This document shows positions 1 through 7,155 of a stretch of 19,741 nucleotides of DNA, in pieces. Position numbers and translations under genes: made by a program. Below the pieces are notes generated by a model. That model was not told where the DNA came from. It was given only the letters and a program-made list of their open reading frames with translations, and did not search any database. The DNA is taken from contig SHXL01000023.1 of NCBI GenBank assembly GCA_009693345.1, positions 1 to 19,741 on the forward strand, given 5' to 3'. The DNA comes from Betaproteobacteria bacterium (lineage in GTDB: Bacteria; Pseudomonadota; Gammaproteobacteria; Burkholderiales; SG8-39). Positions within the stretch are counted from its first letter, which is position 1; the number at the start of each line of letters is the position of its first letter.

Positions 1-77
1 ACCGACAGCTCACCGCGCCCCACGGTCCACGGCGCAACCAAGCCCAGAAGCTGCTGATACAGCTCGACATCTCGCAT
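1..77 (-). CDS. ISL3-family transposase, N-terminal fragment (runs off left edge)
   Basis: Reading the minus strand from an ATG at 77, 25 codons run to the window edge; the peptide begins MRDVELYQQLLGL and continues VAPWTV. This resembles the N-terminus of ISL3-family transposases as I remember it (a short ELYxxLLGLxxPW segment before the zinc-binding region). A very strong Shine-Dalgarno, AAAGGAGG on the minus strand (87-94), sits 9 nt before the ATG, which supports this start. Only the first 25 residues are visible, so the DDE catalytic core cannot be checked and the family call rests on a short match. Confidence 0.6.
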   Translation of the reverse strand, partial: MRDVELYQQLLGLVAPWTVGRGELS

Positions 78-120
78 GGCCCCGTTCCTCCTTTGAGGCC
101 ATTTCTATATCACCTTCGGG

Positions 121-149
121 AATCGACCCACGCAAAACCCGGATGAACC
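121..149 (-). repeat. Putative terminal inverted repeat of the ISL3-like element
   Basis: Upstream of the transposase start, the minus strand reads GGTTCATCCGGGTTTTGCG and then TGGGTCGATT. ISL3-family ends typically begin with GG and are 15-39 bp long, and this block lies where the end proximal to the transposase start should be. If correct, the element ends at about 149 and an 8-bp target duplication would begin at 150 (AAAACTGC). The opposite end is outside the window, so the repeat cannot be paired here. Confidence 0.45.
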
Positions 150-163
150 AAAACTGCTGTCAC

Positions 164-170
164 AGGAGGA
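164..170 (+). promoter_or_regulatory. Ribosome binding site that fixes the cytochrome start
   Basis: AGGAGGA ends 5 nt before the ATG at 176. The longer reading frame that opens with ATG at 143 would start inside the putative IS terminal repeat, has no Shine-Dalgarno, and would put 11 Cys/Arg-rich residues before a good signal peptide. The start at 176 is therefore preferred. Confidence 0.85.
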
Positions 171-175
171 ATTTG

Positions 176-988
176 ATGAACAAGGTGCTCGGATTGTCCG
201 TAATTCTCGCCATTTCCCCGCTCGCCAATGCGGCCGATATCGGGGCCGGCAAGGCCAAGGTCGAGACGGTGTGCGCGGCGTGCCACGGCGCGAACGGGGT
301 CAGCGTGAGCGACACGATTCCGAACCTAGCGGCGCAGCGCGCGGGCTACCTCGAAACACAGCTCAAGGCGTTCAAGGATGGCGTGCGCAAGGCGCCGAGC
401 ATGACAAGCCCGATAGCCACCATGGCCGCGATTGCGACCCAGCTCAGCGCGGCGGACATGGCGGATGTCGCGGCGTACTTTGCCTCGCTCCCCGGCGCCT
501 CGGGCGCCGCCAAGTCCGCGCAGCTGCCCAACGTCGCCAAGACCAGCGTGACCTTCCCGGAGGGCTACAAGGACACGTTCACGATGTACCACGCCATCAA
601 TTTCCCGGCGACCAAGCAGGTGCGCCACTACTATGCCAACAAGGTGGCCGTGCAGGCAGCGAAGGAAGGCAAGCCTCTGCCGGACGGCTCCTACCTCCTG
701 GCCGAGGTATATGCCGCAAAGCTCGACTCCGATTCGAAGCCGGTCATGGGCGCCGACGGCTTTTTCGTCGCGGACAAGCCCCTGCTCTACACCGCGATGG
801 CGCGCGGAGCCGGTTGGGGCAACGACATTCCGGCAATGCTGCGCAATGAAAACTGGAACTACGCCATCTTTGCGCTGGACAAGACGCACCGCCCGGGCGT
901 GAACCAGGCCGAGTGCCTCGCCTGCCACAAGCCGCTCGACAACGTGAGCTACACCTTCACGCTGAAGCAGCTCTCGCAAGCCAGGTAG
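176..988 (+). CDS. Diheme cytochrome: class I cytochrome c fused to a cytochrome P460-like domain
   Basis: A 270-residue exported c-type cytochrome. Residues 1-19 form a Sec signal peptide (MNKVLGLSVI to PLANA), probably cut before ADIGAG. Residues 21-108 are a cytochrome c553-like domain with heme motif CAACH (33-37), candidate axial Met76 or Met83, and a C-terminal helix ending DVAAYFASL. Residues about 127-270 look like a cytochrome P460 domain: FPEGYKDTF, HYYANKVAVQAAKEGKPLPDGSYLLAEVY, and a C-terminal heme motif CLACHKP (247-253). P460 proteins of ammonia and methane oxidisers convert hydroxylamine/NO to nitrogen oxides in the periplasm using a Lys-crosslinked heme; related cytochrome c'-beta proteins bind NO instead. 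I cannot tell whether the crosslinking Lys is present. The natural fusion to a small electron-transfer cytochrome suggests a self-contained redox unit. The domain assignment is from motif recognition; substrate is unknown. Confidence 0.8.
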   Translation: MNKVLGLSVILAISPLANAADIGAGKAKVETVCAACHGANGVSVSDTIPNLAAQRAGYLETQLKAFKDGVRKAPSMTSPIATMAAIATQLSAADMADVAAYFASLPGASGAAKSAQLPNVAKTSVTFPEGYKDTFTMYHAINFPATKQVRHYYANKVAVQAAKEGKPLPDGSYLLAEVYAAKLDSDSKPVMGADGFFVADKPLLYTAMARGAGWGNDIPAMLRNENWNYAIFALDKTHRPGVNQAECLACHKPLDNVSYTFTLKQLSQAR

Positions 989-989
989 C

Positions 990-1011
990 AAAGGGGGCCG
1001 GTCCCCCTTTT
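990..1011 (+). terminator. Rho-independent terminator after the cytochrome gene
   Basis: A perfect 8-bp stem AAAGGGGG (990-997) / CCCCCTTT (1003-1010) with a 5-nt loop CCGGT, followed by one further T. It begins 2 nt after the cytochrome stop codon. The T tract is short and partly inside the stem, so termination may be partial; it lies only 28 nt before the next start codon. Confidence 0.7.
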
Positions 1012-1038
1012 CCCGTATCGGGATACCATTGCACGCGA

Positions 1039-1443
1039 ATGGATCTCGACGCATTGAAACCCGGCCTTACCGGCCGCGCCGAACTCACGGTGGGCGAGGA
1101 GCACACCGCGCCGCGCGTGGGCAGCGGCCTGGTGCATGTGCTGGCGACCCCGGTGGTGATCAACCTGTTCGAGGCCGCTGCGCTGGACGCGATGGACCAG
1201 TACCTGCCTGCGGGCTACCAGAGCCTGGGCACGGTGCTCAACGTTCGCCACATCGCTGCCACTCCGGTGGGAATGCGAGTGCGTGCGATCGCCGAGGTCG
1301 TGAAAATTGAAGGAAGAACCGTCTTTCTGAAAGTAAAGGCAGAAGACGAAAAAGAACTGATCGGCGACGGCCTGCACGAGCGCGTCGTCGTCAACGTCGA
1401 GAAGTTCTCCCAGCGCGTCGCGCGCAAGCTCGCGAAGCTGTGA
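1039..1443 (+). CDS. Fluoroacetyl-CoA-specific-thioesterase-like (FlK-like) hotdog protein
   Basis: A 134-residue single-domain hotdog-fold thioesterase. It carries the FlK-type pattern with all three catalytic positions: Thr37 in ATPVV, Glu45 in FEAAALDAM, and His71 in NVRHIAATPVG. FlK hydrolyses fluoroacetyl-CoA, but most relatives in proteobacteria are uncharacterised acyl-CoA thioesterases, so the substrate here is not known. The ATG at 1039 is chosen because homologues begin just before LKPGLTG; no strong Shine-Dalgarno is visible. The frame stays open upstream to 913, inside the cytochrome gene, but that part does not look like family sequence. The stop TGA overlaps the GTG start of the next gene as GTGA, implying translational coupling. 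Confidence 0.85.
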   Translation: MDLDALKPGLTGRAELTVGEEHTAPRVGSGLVHVLATPVVINLFEAAALDAMDQYLPAGYQSLGTVLNVRHIAATPVGMRVRAIAEVVKIEGRTVFLKVKAEDEKELIGDGLHERVVVNVEKFSQRVARKLAKL

Positions 1444-2681
1444 AAGCCGACGCAGTCGTCCTCGGCGCGGGGATCGTCGGCATCAGCGTCGCGCTGCACC
1501 TGCAGGCGCGCGGACGTTCGGTCGTGCTGCTGGACCGGCGCGGGGCAGCCGAAGAAACATCCTTTGGCAACGCCGGCCTGATCCAGCGCGAGGGCGTCTA
1601 TCCCTACGGCTTCCCGCATGACTTCGGCGCGCTGCTGCGCTACGGCTTCAACCGCACCATCGACGCGCACTACCATCCTTCGGCCTTGCTGGATCTCGCG
1701 CCGTTCCTGTGGAAATACTGGCATCACTCGCGCCGCGAGCGCCATGCCCGGATTGCGAAGCTGTACTCGCGCCTGATCGAGCATTGCGTCGCCGAGCATG
1801 ACGCGCTCGCGGCGGCGGCGGGCGCCACCGGCCTGCTCAGGCGCAACGGCTGGATGCGCGTATTCCGCACCGAGCGCGAGCGCGACAAGCACTTCGCTGA
1901 AGCAGCGGCCTGGCGCACGGATTTTGGAATTAATTTTGCCGAACTGGGCAGGAAAGAACTGCAGGAGAAAGAACCTCATCTCGCTCCCGTGCTCGTCGGC
2001 GCGCTGCATTGGACGGACCCGGTGAGCGTCGTCGACCCTCAGGCCCTGGCGCTTGCATACCTGAAATTGTTCGAGAGCAGAGGCGGCCGGTTTTTGCAAG
2101 GAAATGCCGCTTCTTTGGAACAAGATAAAACAGATTGGACCGTTGGAACGGTAGACGGCACTCTCCATGCGGGCGTGGCGGTGGTTGCGCTCGGTCCCTG
2201 GGCGGACGTGGTAACGCGCGCGCTGGGCTACGACCTGCCGTTCGCAGTGAAGCGCGGCTACCACATGCATTACCGCGCCGCGGGCAAGGCAACGCTCAAC
2301 CACCCGATCCTCGACACCGAGCGCGGCTACGTGCTCGTGCCAATGCAGCGGGGGATCCGCCTTACGACCGGCGCCGAGTTCGCGCTGCGCGACGCGATCC
2401 GCACGCCGGTGCAGCTGGGTCGCGCCGAACCGATCGCGCGCGAGCTGTTTCCGCTCGCCGAACGCCTGGACAACGAGCCCTGGATGGGCGCGCGCCCCTG
2501 CACGCCGGACATGATGCCGATCATCGGCAAGGCGCCGAAGCACGCCAATCTCTGGTTCGCCTTCGGCCACGCGCACCACGGCCTGACGCTCGGACCCGTG
2601 ACAGGACGCCTGATTGGGGAGATGATCGCGGGCGAGACGCCGTTCGTGGACCCGATGCCTTATCGGGCCGACCGGTTCTGA
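1440..2681 (+). CDS. FAD-dependent oxidoreductase, DadA/glycine-oxidase (DAO) family
   Basis: A 413-residue flavoprotein that starts at GTG 1440, overlapping the previous stop by 4 nt. The N-terminal dinucleotide-binding fold has the GxGxxG motif (Gly9, Gly11, Gly14 in VVLGAGIVGISVAL) followed by an acidic residue at the end of beta-2 (LLDRR, Asp32). SFGNAGLI (41-48) is the region that contacts FAD in D-amino-acid dehydrogenases. The C-terminal FAD motif is PDMMPIIG (356-363) with GHAHHGLTLGP (376-386). Members oxidise D-amino acids, sarcosine, glycine or related amines and pass electrons to O2 or quinone. The length fits DadA (about 410-430), but the motif alone does not give the substrate; its neighbours (a thioesterase and an SDR) do not decide it either. 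Confidence 0.85.
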   Translation: MKADAVVLGAGIVGISVALHLQARGRSVVLLDRRGAAEETSFGNAGLIQREGVYPYGFPHDFGALLRYGFNRTIDAHYHPSALLDLAPFLWKYWHHSRRERHARIAKLYSRLIEHCVAEHDALAAAAGATGLLRRNGWMRVFRTERERDKHFAEAAAWRTDFGINFAELGRKELQEKEPHLAPVLVGALHWTDPVSVVDPQALALAYLKLFESRGGRFLQGNAASLEQDKTDWTVGTVDGTLHAGVAVVALGPWADVVTRALGYDLPFAVKRGYHMHYRAAGKATLNHPILDTERGYVLVPMQRGIRLTTGAEFALRDAIRTPVQLGRAEPIARELFPLAERLDNEPWMGARPCTPDMMPIIGKAPKHANLWFAFGHAHHGLTLGPVTGRLIGEMIAGETPFVDPMPYRADRF

Positions 2682-2702
2682 TCGGCGTAGACTCCCGCGC
2701 GC

Positions 2703-3500
2703 ATGTTTTCCGGAAAAGTCATCGCCATCACCGGCGCCTCGGAGGGCATCGGCGCGGAACTCGCGCGCCAGGTCGCCGGCAAGAACGTCTGGCTGGCGCT
2801 CGCGGCGCGCAACCAGGAGAAGTTGGAGGCGGTGGCGGCCGAGTGCCGCGCGCTTGGCGCGGAGGCCCTCGCCATCCGCTGCGATGTGAGCGTGGAGTCC
2901 GATTGCCGGAACTTCATCGAAGAAGCCGCCCGCAAATACAGTTCGCTCGACATCCTCGTCAACAATGCCGGCGTCTCGGGCCACGCGCGCTTCGAGGAAG
3001 TCACCGACTTCGGGTGGTACGAAGACCTGATGCGCGTGAACTACATGGGCAGCCTGTACTGCACGCGCTACGCGCTGCCGCACCTGAAAAAGCGCCGCGG
3101 CCAGATTGTCGCCATCTCCAGCCTCGCCGGCCTGGTCGGCATTCCGGGCCGCACTGCCTACAGCCCTACCAAAGCGGCGCAAGCCCTGTTCTTTGAAGCA
3201 TTGCGCCTGGAACTCCAGGAAAGCGGCGTGGACATCACCATCGTCTATCCCGGCGTCGTCGCCACCGACATCCGCTTGCACGGCTATGGCCCCGACGGAC
3301 AGCCCGCCGAAAAGAGCAGCCTCAAGGAAGAAAATGCCATGCCGGTTCAGGAGTGCGTCCGCCAGATCATCGCAGCCACACGCGCAAGAAAGCGCGAACT
3401 CGTCATGACTCTGCCGGGCAAAGTCGGCCTCTGGTTGAAGCTCGCGTTCCCAAAGGTCGTGGACCGCATGATCCTGCGTGCCTTGAAGAAGGACGGTTAA
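2703..3500 (+). CDS. Short-chain dehydrogenase/reductase (classical SDR)
   Basis: A 265-residue Rossmann-fold oxidoreductase. All classical SDR signatures are present: cofactor motif TGASEGIG (10-17), NNAG (87-90), catalytic Ser139/140 in AISSLAG, and the YxxxK pair Tyr153/Lys157 in YSPTK, then YPGVVATD (182-189). Arg36 at the end of beta-2 (AARN) suggests NADP(H) preference. The C-terminal extension (about 235-262) is hydrophobic and basic (GLWLKLAFPKVVDRMIL) and could rest on the membrane, as in DHRS7-like SDRs. It lies 21 bp after the FAD oxidoreductase and probably shares its transcript. The substrate is unknown; a ketone or alcohol of lipid or fatty-acid origin is possible. Confidence 0.88.
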   Translation: MFSGKVIAITGASEGIGAELARQVAGKNVWLALAARNQEKLEAVAAECRALGAEALAIRCDVSVESDCRNFIEEAARKYSSLDILVNNAGVSGHARFEEVTDFGWYEDLMRVNYMGSLYCTRYALPHLKKRRGQIVAISSLAGLVGIPGRTAYSPTKAAQALFFEALRLELQESGVDITIVYPGVVATDIRLHGYGPDGQPAEKSSLKEENAMPVQECVRQIIAATRARKRELVMTLPGKVGLWLKLAFPKVVDRMILRALKKDG

Positions 3501-3505
3501 ATTGC

Positions 3506-3694
3506 ATGTCTGACATCGTTCTCTACGGCCTCGGCGGATTGATCTTCTATCAGGCGTACGCCACGATTCGCGTCGTGCGGCACAAATCCTATGCCGCGGA
3601 AAAGAAACGGCAGCAGCTTCTAATTATTTGGCTAGTCCCATTCATTGGTGCCGCAATAGCTCTTGCCGGTCTCGCGGAACATCGAGATCGGTAG
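3506..3694 (+). CDS. Small membrane protein, 62 residues
   Basis: Starts at ATG 3506, five bases after the SDR stop, with AAGGA (3489-3493) 12 nt upstream. It has two predicted membrane segments: about residues 3-19 (IVLYGLGGLIFYQAYAT) and 39-56 (LIIWLVPFIGAAIALAGL), joined by a basic loop (RVVRHKSYAAEKKRQQ). The second segment loosely resembles the phospholipase D-nuclease N-terminal type (WLVPFIG). No function can be assigned. Its codon use is less GC-biased than that of its neighbours (TTC TAA-like AT-rich stretch at 3600-3660). The next gene starts 13 bp after its stop. Confidence 0.6.
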   Translation: MSDIVLYGLGGLIFYQAYATIRVVRHKSYAAEKKRQQLLIIWLVPFIGAAIALAGLAEHRDR

Positions 3695-3707
3695 GGACTA
3701 TGCAACC

Positions 3708-3935
3708 ATGCCAACGATTCAGGTCAGGGTAAAACCGAACTCGCGCGCCAGCACGCTTGAGCAGGGAAGCGACGGCGTATGGTTGGCGCGGCTGAAGGCG
3801 CCGCCGGTGGATGGCAAGGCGAATGCGGAGCTGGTGGCGTTGATCGCCAAGCAGTTCGGCTGCCGCAAGGCGGATGTGGTGATCCGCAGCGGCGCGGGCG
3901 GGCGGATGAAGCTGGTGCGGATCGACGCGCCCTAG
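3708..3935 (+). CDS. DUF167 / YggU family protein
   Basis: A 75-residue protein with the family core nearly unbroken: VRVKPNSRAS, LKAPPVDGKANAELVALIA and a C-terminal SGAGGRMKLVRI. The family is widespread, folds as a small alpha/beta domain and has no settled function. The ATG at 3708 is chosen over the open frame back to 3663 because homologues start immediately before the beta-strand IQVRVKPN, and AGGGA (3693-3697) lies 10 nt upstream. Its TAG stop (3933-3935) overlaps the TAG of the convergent NnrU gene: both stops are read from the same palindrome CTAG at 3932-3935. Confidence 0.9.
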   Translation: MPTIQVRVKPNSRASTLEQGSDGVWLARLKAPPVDGKANAELVALIAKQFGCRKADVVIRSGAGGRMKLVRIDAP

Positions 3936-4613
3936 GCTCCGTAGGCGCGGATGCCGAACAGCACGGGGTGGAACCAGAAAAAGAGCGCGTAGAGCGCGAG
4001 GCCGATGGCCGGGTTGCGCCAGTTGATCTCCGCGGCCTTGAACGTGTTGCGGCCCTGCAGAATGGCGAGGAACGGAAAATACGAGGTCACCGCGGCGAAG
4101 CGCTGCCAGTCTTCGCCCAGGGTGCACGCCTTGCGCTCGTCCATGACAAGGGCGCCCAGAGCCGCAAGCGCGAGGAAGCCGCCGAAGAACACCGACGCCA
4201 TGTGCTCGCCGCGCGCCAGCAGGTGCGCGAGCGACCAGAGGATGAACGCCCACATAACCGGATGGCGCGTGACGCGAATGATGCCCCGCGCCGGTTCGGG
4301 GTTTTTCAGCAGCTTGTCGGCGCCGACGGCGCTCGGGTTGCGCGCCAGCAGGCCGCAGGCGAGCAGCACGAAGGCGAAGGGCATGGCAACGGCGGGCAGC
4401 CAGCGCAGGCCGACCCAGATCGGCTCGAGCGGGCGCCCGGTTGTAGGCCCAGACCATCCAGCCGAGCGTGGCGAAGGCGAGCAGCGAATAAAGGGCGAGG
4501 TAGGCTTTCTCGCCGAGCGCCCTGGCCAGCACGCCGCGCAGCGGGGTGCTGGAAATGAAGTGCGTCGCGATGAATGCCGCCGTGGCGAAGTAGAGCTGCG
4601 AGCCGTTGTCCAT
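3932..4613 (-). pseudogene. NnrU-family membrane protein, interrupted by a +1 frameshift
   Basis: Two frames together make a 226-residue NnrU-type protein. The first frame starts at ATG 4613 and runs through FIATHFISSTPLRGVLARAL and LGWMVWAYNRAP. The second gives LEPIWVGLRWLPAVAMPFAF, the family hallmark TRHPVMWAFILWSLAHLLARG, and the C-terminus FWFHPVLFGIRAYGA. The switch lies at a GGG run (4431-4433): removing one base restores the frame, and the total of 682 bp is one base over a multiple of three. NnrU was named for nitric-oxide/nitrite-reduction loci and is an integral membrane protein related to zeta-carotene isomerase; its biochemical role in bacteria is unclear. It follows pepN by 16 bp on the same strand, with AAAGGA as ribosome binding site. 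Either a decayed gene or a sequencing error. Confidence 0.8.
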
Positions 4614-4629
4614 CCTCAGTATCCTTTAC

Positions 4630-7146
4630 TCAGGCCAGCGCCTTGCCGACGATCTCTGCAACGTCCTTCGACAGGCCGGAAGCGTCGCGAATTCGCTCCA
4701 GCTGATGCCTGGATTTCGATTTTCTATCCGCATCGAATCGTTGCCAGCGGTCGAACGCCCGCGCGATGCGCGCCGCCACCTGGGGATTGAGCTTGTCCAG
4801 CGCCAGCACCTGGTCGGCGATGAATGCGTAGCCCGCGCCGTCCGCGGCATGGAAGCGCACGTGGTTGACGGAAAAGACGCGGATCAGCGCGTAGACCCTG
4901 TTCGGCACCTTGATGTCGAAGGCCGGATGCGCAAGGAGCTCCCGCACGCGCGCAAGCGTACCCGGCAGGCGCGAGCCCGCCTGCACCGCGAGCCACTTGT
5001 CGACGATGAGCGGTTCGTCCTTCCAGCGGCCGTAGAACGCCGCGAGCGCGCTCGCGCCTTGCTGCGCGCTGCTGTTCGCCAGCGCTGCGAGCGCGGCGAA
5101 CTGCTCGGTCATGTTGTCCGACCTGTCGAATTGCTCGCGGCACAGCGCGGCCGCGTCGTCGGTCTCGAGTTCCATGAGATAGGAGAGCGCCAAGTTCCTG
5201 AGCGCGCGCTTGCCGGCGGAAGCGGCATCGGGGGAATAAGGGGTTTCGCTTTTTTGTTTTTTGTAAATTTCCAGGAACAGATCCTTAAAATGAGAGCCAA
5301 GAGCACGCCGCAGCGCATTGCGCGAAGCGTGCAGGGCATCCGGATCGACGACAGGCATCTGCTCGGCGAGGAAGGTTTCCGAGGGGAGCGCCAGGGTTTC
5401 GGCAACGAATGCAGGATCTTTTTCCTTCAGCAGAAGTCTTACCGCATCCAGGAATGCCGCAGACGGATTTCCGCCCTTCTTCAGGATGATCTCCGTTGCA
5501 AGGCGCTGCGCCGCCTCCCAGCGGTTGAACGGGTCGTCGTCGTTGGCCAGCAACTGCACCAGGTCTGCTTCGGTATACGGGTAGTCCAGGATCACCGGCG
5601 CCGAGAAGCCGCGCAAGAGGGAAGGAACGGGCCTGGACTTGCACTTGAATTCGAATTTCTGTTCCGCCTGCTTGATAGACAGTACCTCTTCGCGATCTCC
5701 GATTTTCACAGCGAAGGGAATGTGAAAGGGCGGATTCATGGATTGCTTCACGGTCAGGGAAAAAATCCCGTCTTCAAAAATTCCACCGCAACTCAAGACA
5801 GGCGTCCCCGCGACGTCGTACCAGCGCCTGAACTGTGCGAGGTCAACGCCGGAAGCATCCTGCATCGCCTGGACGAAGTCGTCGCAGGTCACCGCCTGGC
5901 CATCGTGGCGCTTGAAATACAGCTTCATGCCGGCCTGGAACTTCTCCTCTCCGAGGAGCGTGTGCTGCATGCGCACCACTTCCGCGCCTTTCTCGTAGAC
6001 CGTCATGGTGTAGAAGTTGCGGATCTCCTGGTAGGACTGCGGGCGGACGGGGTGCGCCATCGGGCCGGCGTCCTCGGCGAACTGCCCCGCGCGCAGACCT
6101 CGCACCTCCTGGATGCGGGTCACGGCGCGCGAGTAGGTGTCGGCGCCGTACTCCTGGTCGCGGAACACCGTGAGCCCTTCCTTGAGCGAGAGCTGGAACC
6201 AGTCGCGGCAGGTGACGCGGTCGCCGGTCCAGTTGTGGAAGTACTCGTGCGCGACCACGCGGTCGATGTTGAGGTAGTCGGTGTCGGTGGCGGTGTCCGG
6301 GCGCGCGAGCACGTACTTGGTGTTGAAGATGTTGAGGCCCTTGTTCTCCATCGCCCCGGAATTGAAGTCGCCGACCGCAACGATCTTGTATTCGTCCAGA
6401 TCCAGTTCCAGGCCGAAGCGCCGCTCGTCCCACAGGATGGCGCGCTTGAGGCAGTCCATCGCCCAGGCCGCTTGATCGAGCTTGCCCTTTTCGACATAGA
6501 TAAAAAGGTTCTTGGAATTACCCGAACAGGAAATCACGGGCTCCTGAATGAAATCCAAATCCGCTGCAACAAGGGCAAATAGATAGCTGGGCTTCGGGAA
6601 TGGATCTTCGAACCTCGCCCAATGGCGATTGCTCTTTTCCGTTCCTTTTTCTACAAGATTTCCATTGGAAAGCAGGACGGGGTATTTCGTCTTGTCGGCG
6701 TGGACGGTCACGGTGTAGATGGCGAGATTGTCCGGCCGGTCGAGGAACCAGGTGATGCGGCGGAAGCCCTGCGCCTCGCACTGCGTGACGAAGCCGCTGC
6801 GGGTGGCGTAAAGGCCCTCGAGCTTGGTGTTCTGCTGCGGCACGATGCGCGTCACGGTTTCGAGCGTGAACGCATCGGGAACGCCGGGGATCGAAAGGGT
6901 TTCCTTCGTTACGTTGACCGTCTTTTCTTTTCCATCCAGAAGCAAAGACACCAGCTCCAATTCGTCACCATCCAGTTCCAGCGCCGCATCGTTCATTTTG
7001 GACGCAGGATTGCGGCGCACCGCGAGGGTGGCTTTGACGAGCGCGTCGTCGGCCCGGATGTCGACGTCGAGCGAGACCCGCTCGATGAGAAATGCGGGCG
7101 GGGCGTAATCCTTGAGGAGAATGGTTTTGGACTGGGGTTCGCGCAT
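4630..7146 (-). CDS. pepN: Aminopeptidase N (M1 metallopeptidase)
   Basis: An 838-residue zinc aminopeptidase that removes N-terminal residues from cytoplasmic peptides downstream of the proteases. It aligns by eye with E. coli PepN (870 residues) throughout. Visible motifs: the exopeptidase signature GAMENKGLN (264-272); zinc motif HEYFHNW with ligands His300, His304 and Glu323 and catalytic Glu301; Tyr384 in TVYEKGAEV as the transition-state tyrosine. The four-domain layout ends in the helical domain with NPQVAARI and a final KALA as in E. coli. The ATG at 7146 lies 9 bp after the stop of the upstream transporter gene and nnrU follows after 16 bp, so it is an internal operon gene. Several short AT-rich stretches break its high-GC codon use (about 5228-5292, 6490-6660, 6895-6960), but the frame is intact. 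Confidence 0.96.
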   Translation of the reverse strand: MREPQSKTILLKDYAPPAFLIERVSLDVDIRADDALVKATLAVRRNPASKMNDAALELDGDELELVSLLLDGKEKTVNVTKETLSIPGVPDAFTLETVTRIVPQQNTKLEGLYATRSGFVTQCEAQGFRRITWFLDRPDNLAIYTVTVHADKTKYPVLLSNGNLVEKGTEKSNRHWARFEDPFPKPSYLFALVAADLDFIQEPVISCSGNSKNLFIYVEKGKLDQAAWAMDCLKRAILWDERRFGLELDLDEYKIVAVGDFNSGAMENKGLNIFNTKYVLARPDTATDTDYLNIDRVVAHEYFHNWTGDRVTCRDWFQLSLKEGLTVFRDQEYGADTYSRAVTRIQEVRGLRAGQFAEDAGPMAHPVRPQSYQEIRNFYTMTVYEKGAEVVRMQHTLLGEEKFQAGMKLYFKRHDGQAVTCDDFVQAMQDASGVDLAQFRRWYDVAGTPVLSCGGIFEDGIFSLTVKQSMNPPFHIPFAVKIGDREEVLSIKQAEQKFEFKCKSRPVPSLLRGFSAPVILDYPYTEADLVQLLANDDDPFNRWEAAQRLATEIILKKGGNPSAAFLDAVRLLLKEKDPAFVAETLALPSETFLAEQMPVVDPDALHASRNALRRALGSHFKDLFLEIYKKQKSETPYSPDAASAGKRALRNLALSYLMELETDDAAALCREQFDRSDNMTEQFAALAALANSSAQQGASALAAFYGRWKDEPLIVDKWLAVQAGSRLPGTLARVRELLAHPAFDIKVPNRVYALIRVFSVNHVRFHAADGAGYAFIADQVLALDKLNPQVAARIARAFDRWQRFDADRKSKSRHQLERIRDASGLSKDVAEIVGKALA

Positions 7147-7155
7147 CCCGGTAGA

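Noticed and set aside
143..175. Upstream ATG at 143 as cytochrome start
   Set aside because: It lies in the putative IS terminal repeat, lacks a Shine-Dalgarno and would hide the signal peptide; ATG 176 has AGGAGGA at 5 nt.
1215..3281. 688-codon minus-strand open frame opposite the thioesterase, FAD oxidoreductase and SDR genes
   Set aside because: The plus-strand genes have complete family motifs; the antisense frame encodes Arg/Gly/His-rich sequence without recognisable domains, as expected from high-GC antisense frames.
3642..4613. 323-residue minus-strand frame from 4613 taken as one protein
   Set aside because: Only the first 58 or so residues look like NnrU; the rest is Arg/Ala-rich out-of-frame sequence that runs antisense over DUF167. 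The true continuation is in the neighbouring frame.
4606..6582. 658-codon plus-strand open frame opposite pepN
   Set aside because: It is antisense to an intact, fully recognisable PepN and has no domain similarity; another product of high-GC codon bias.
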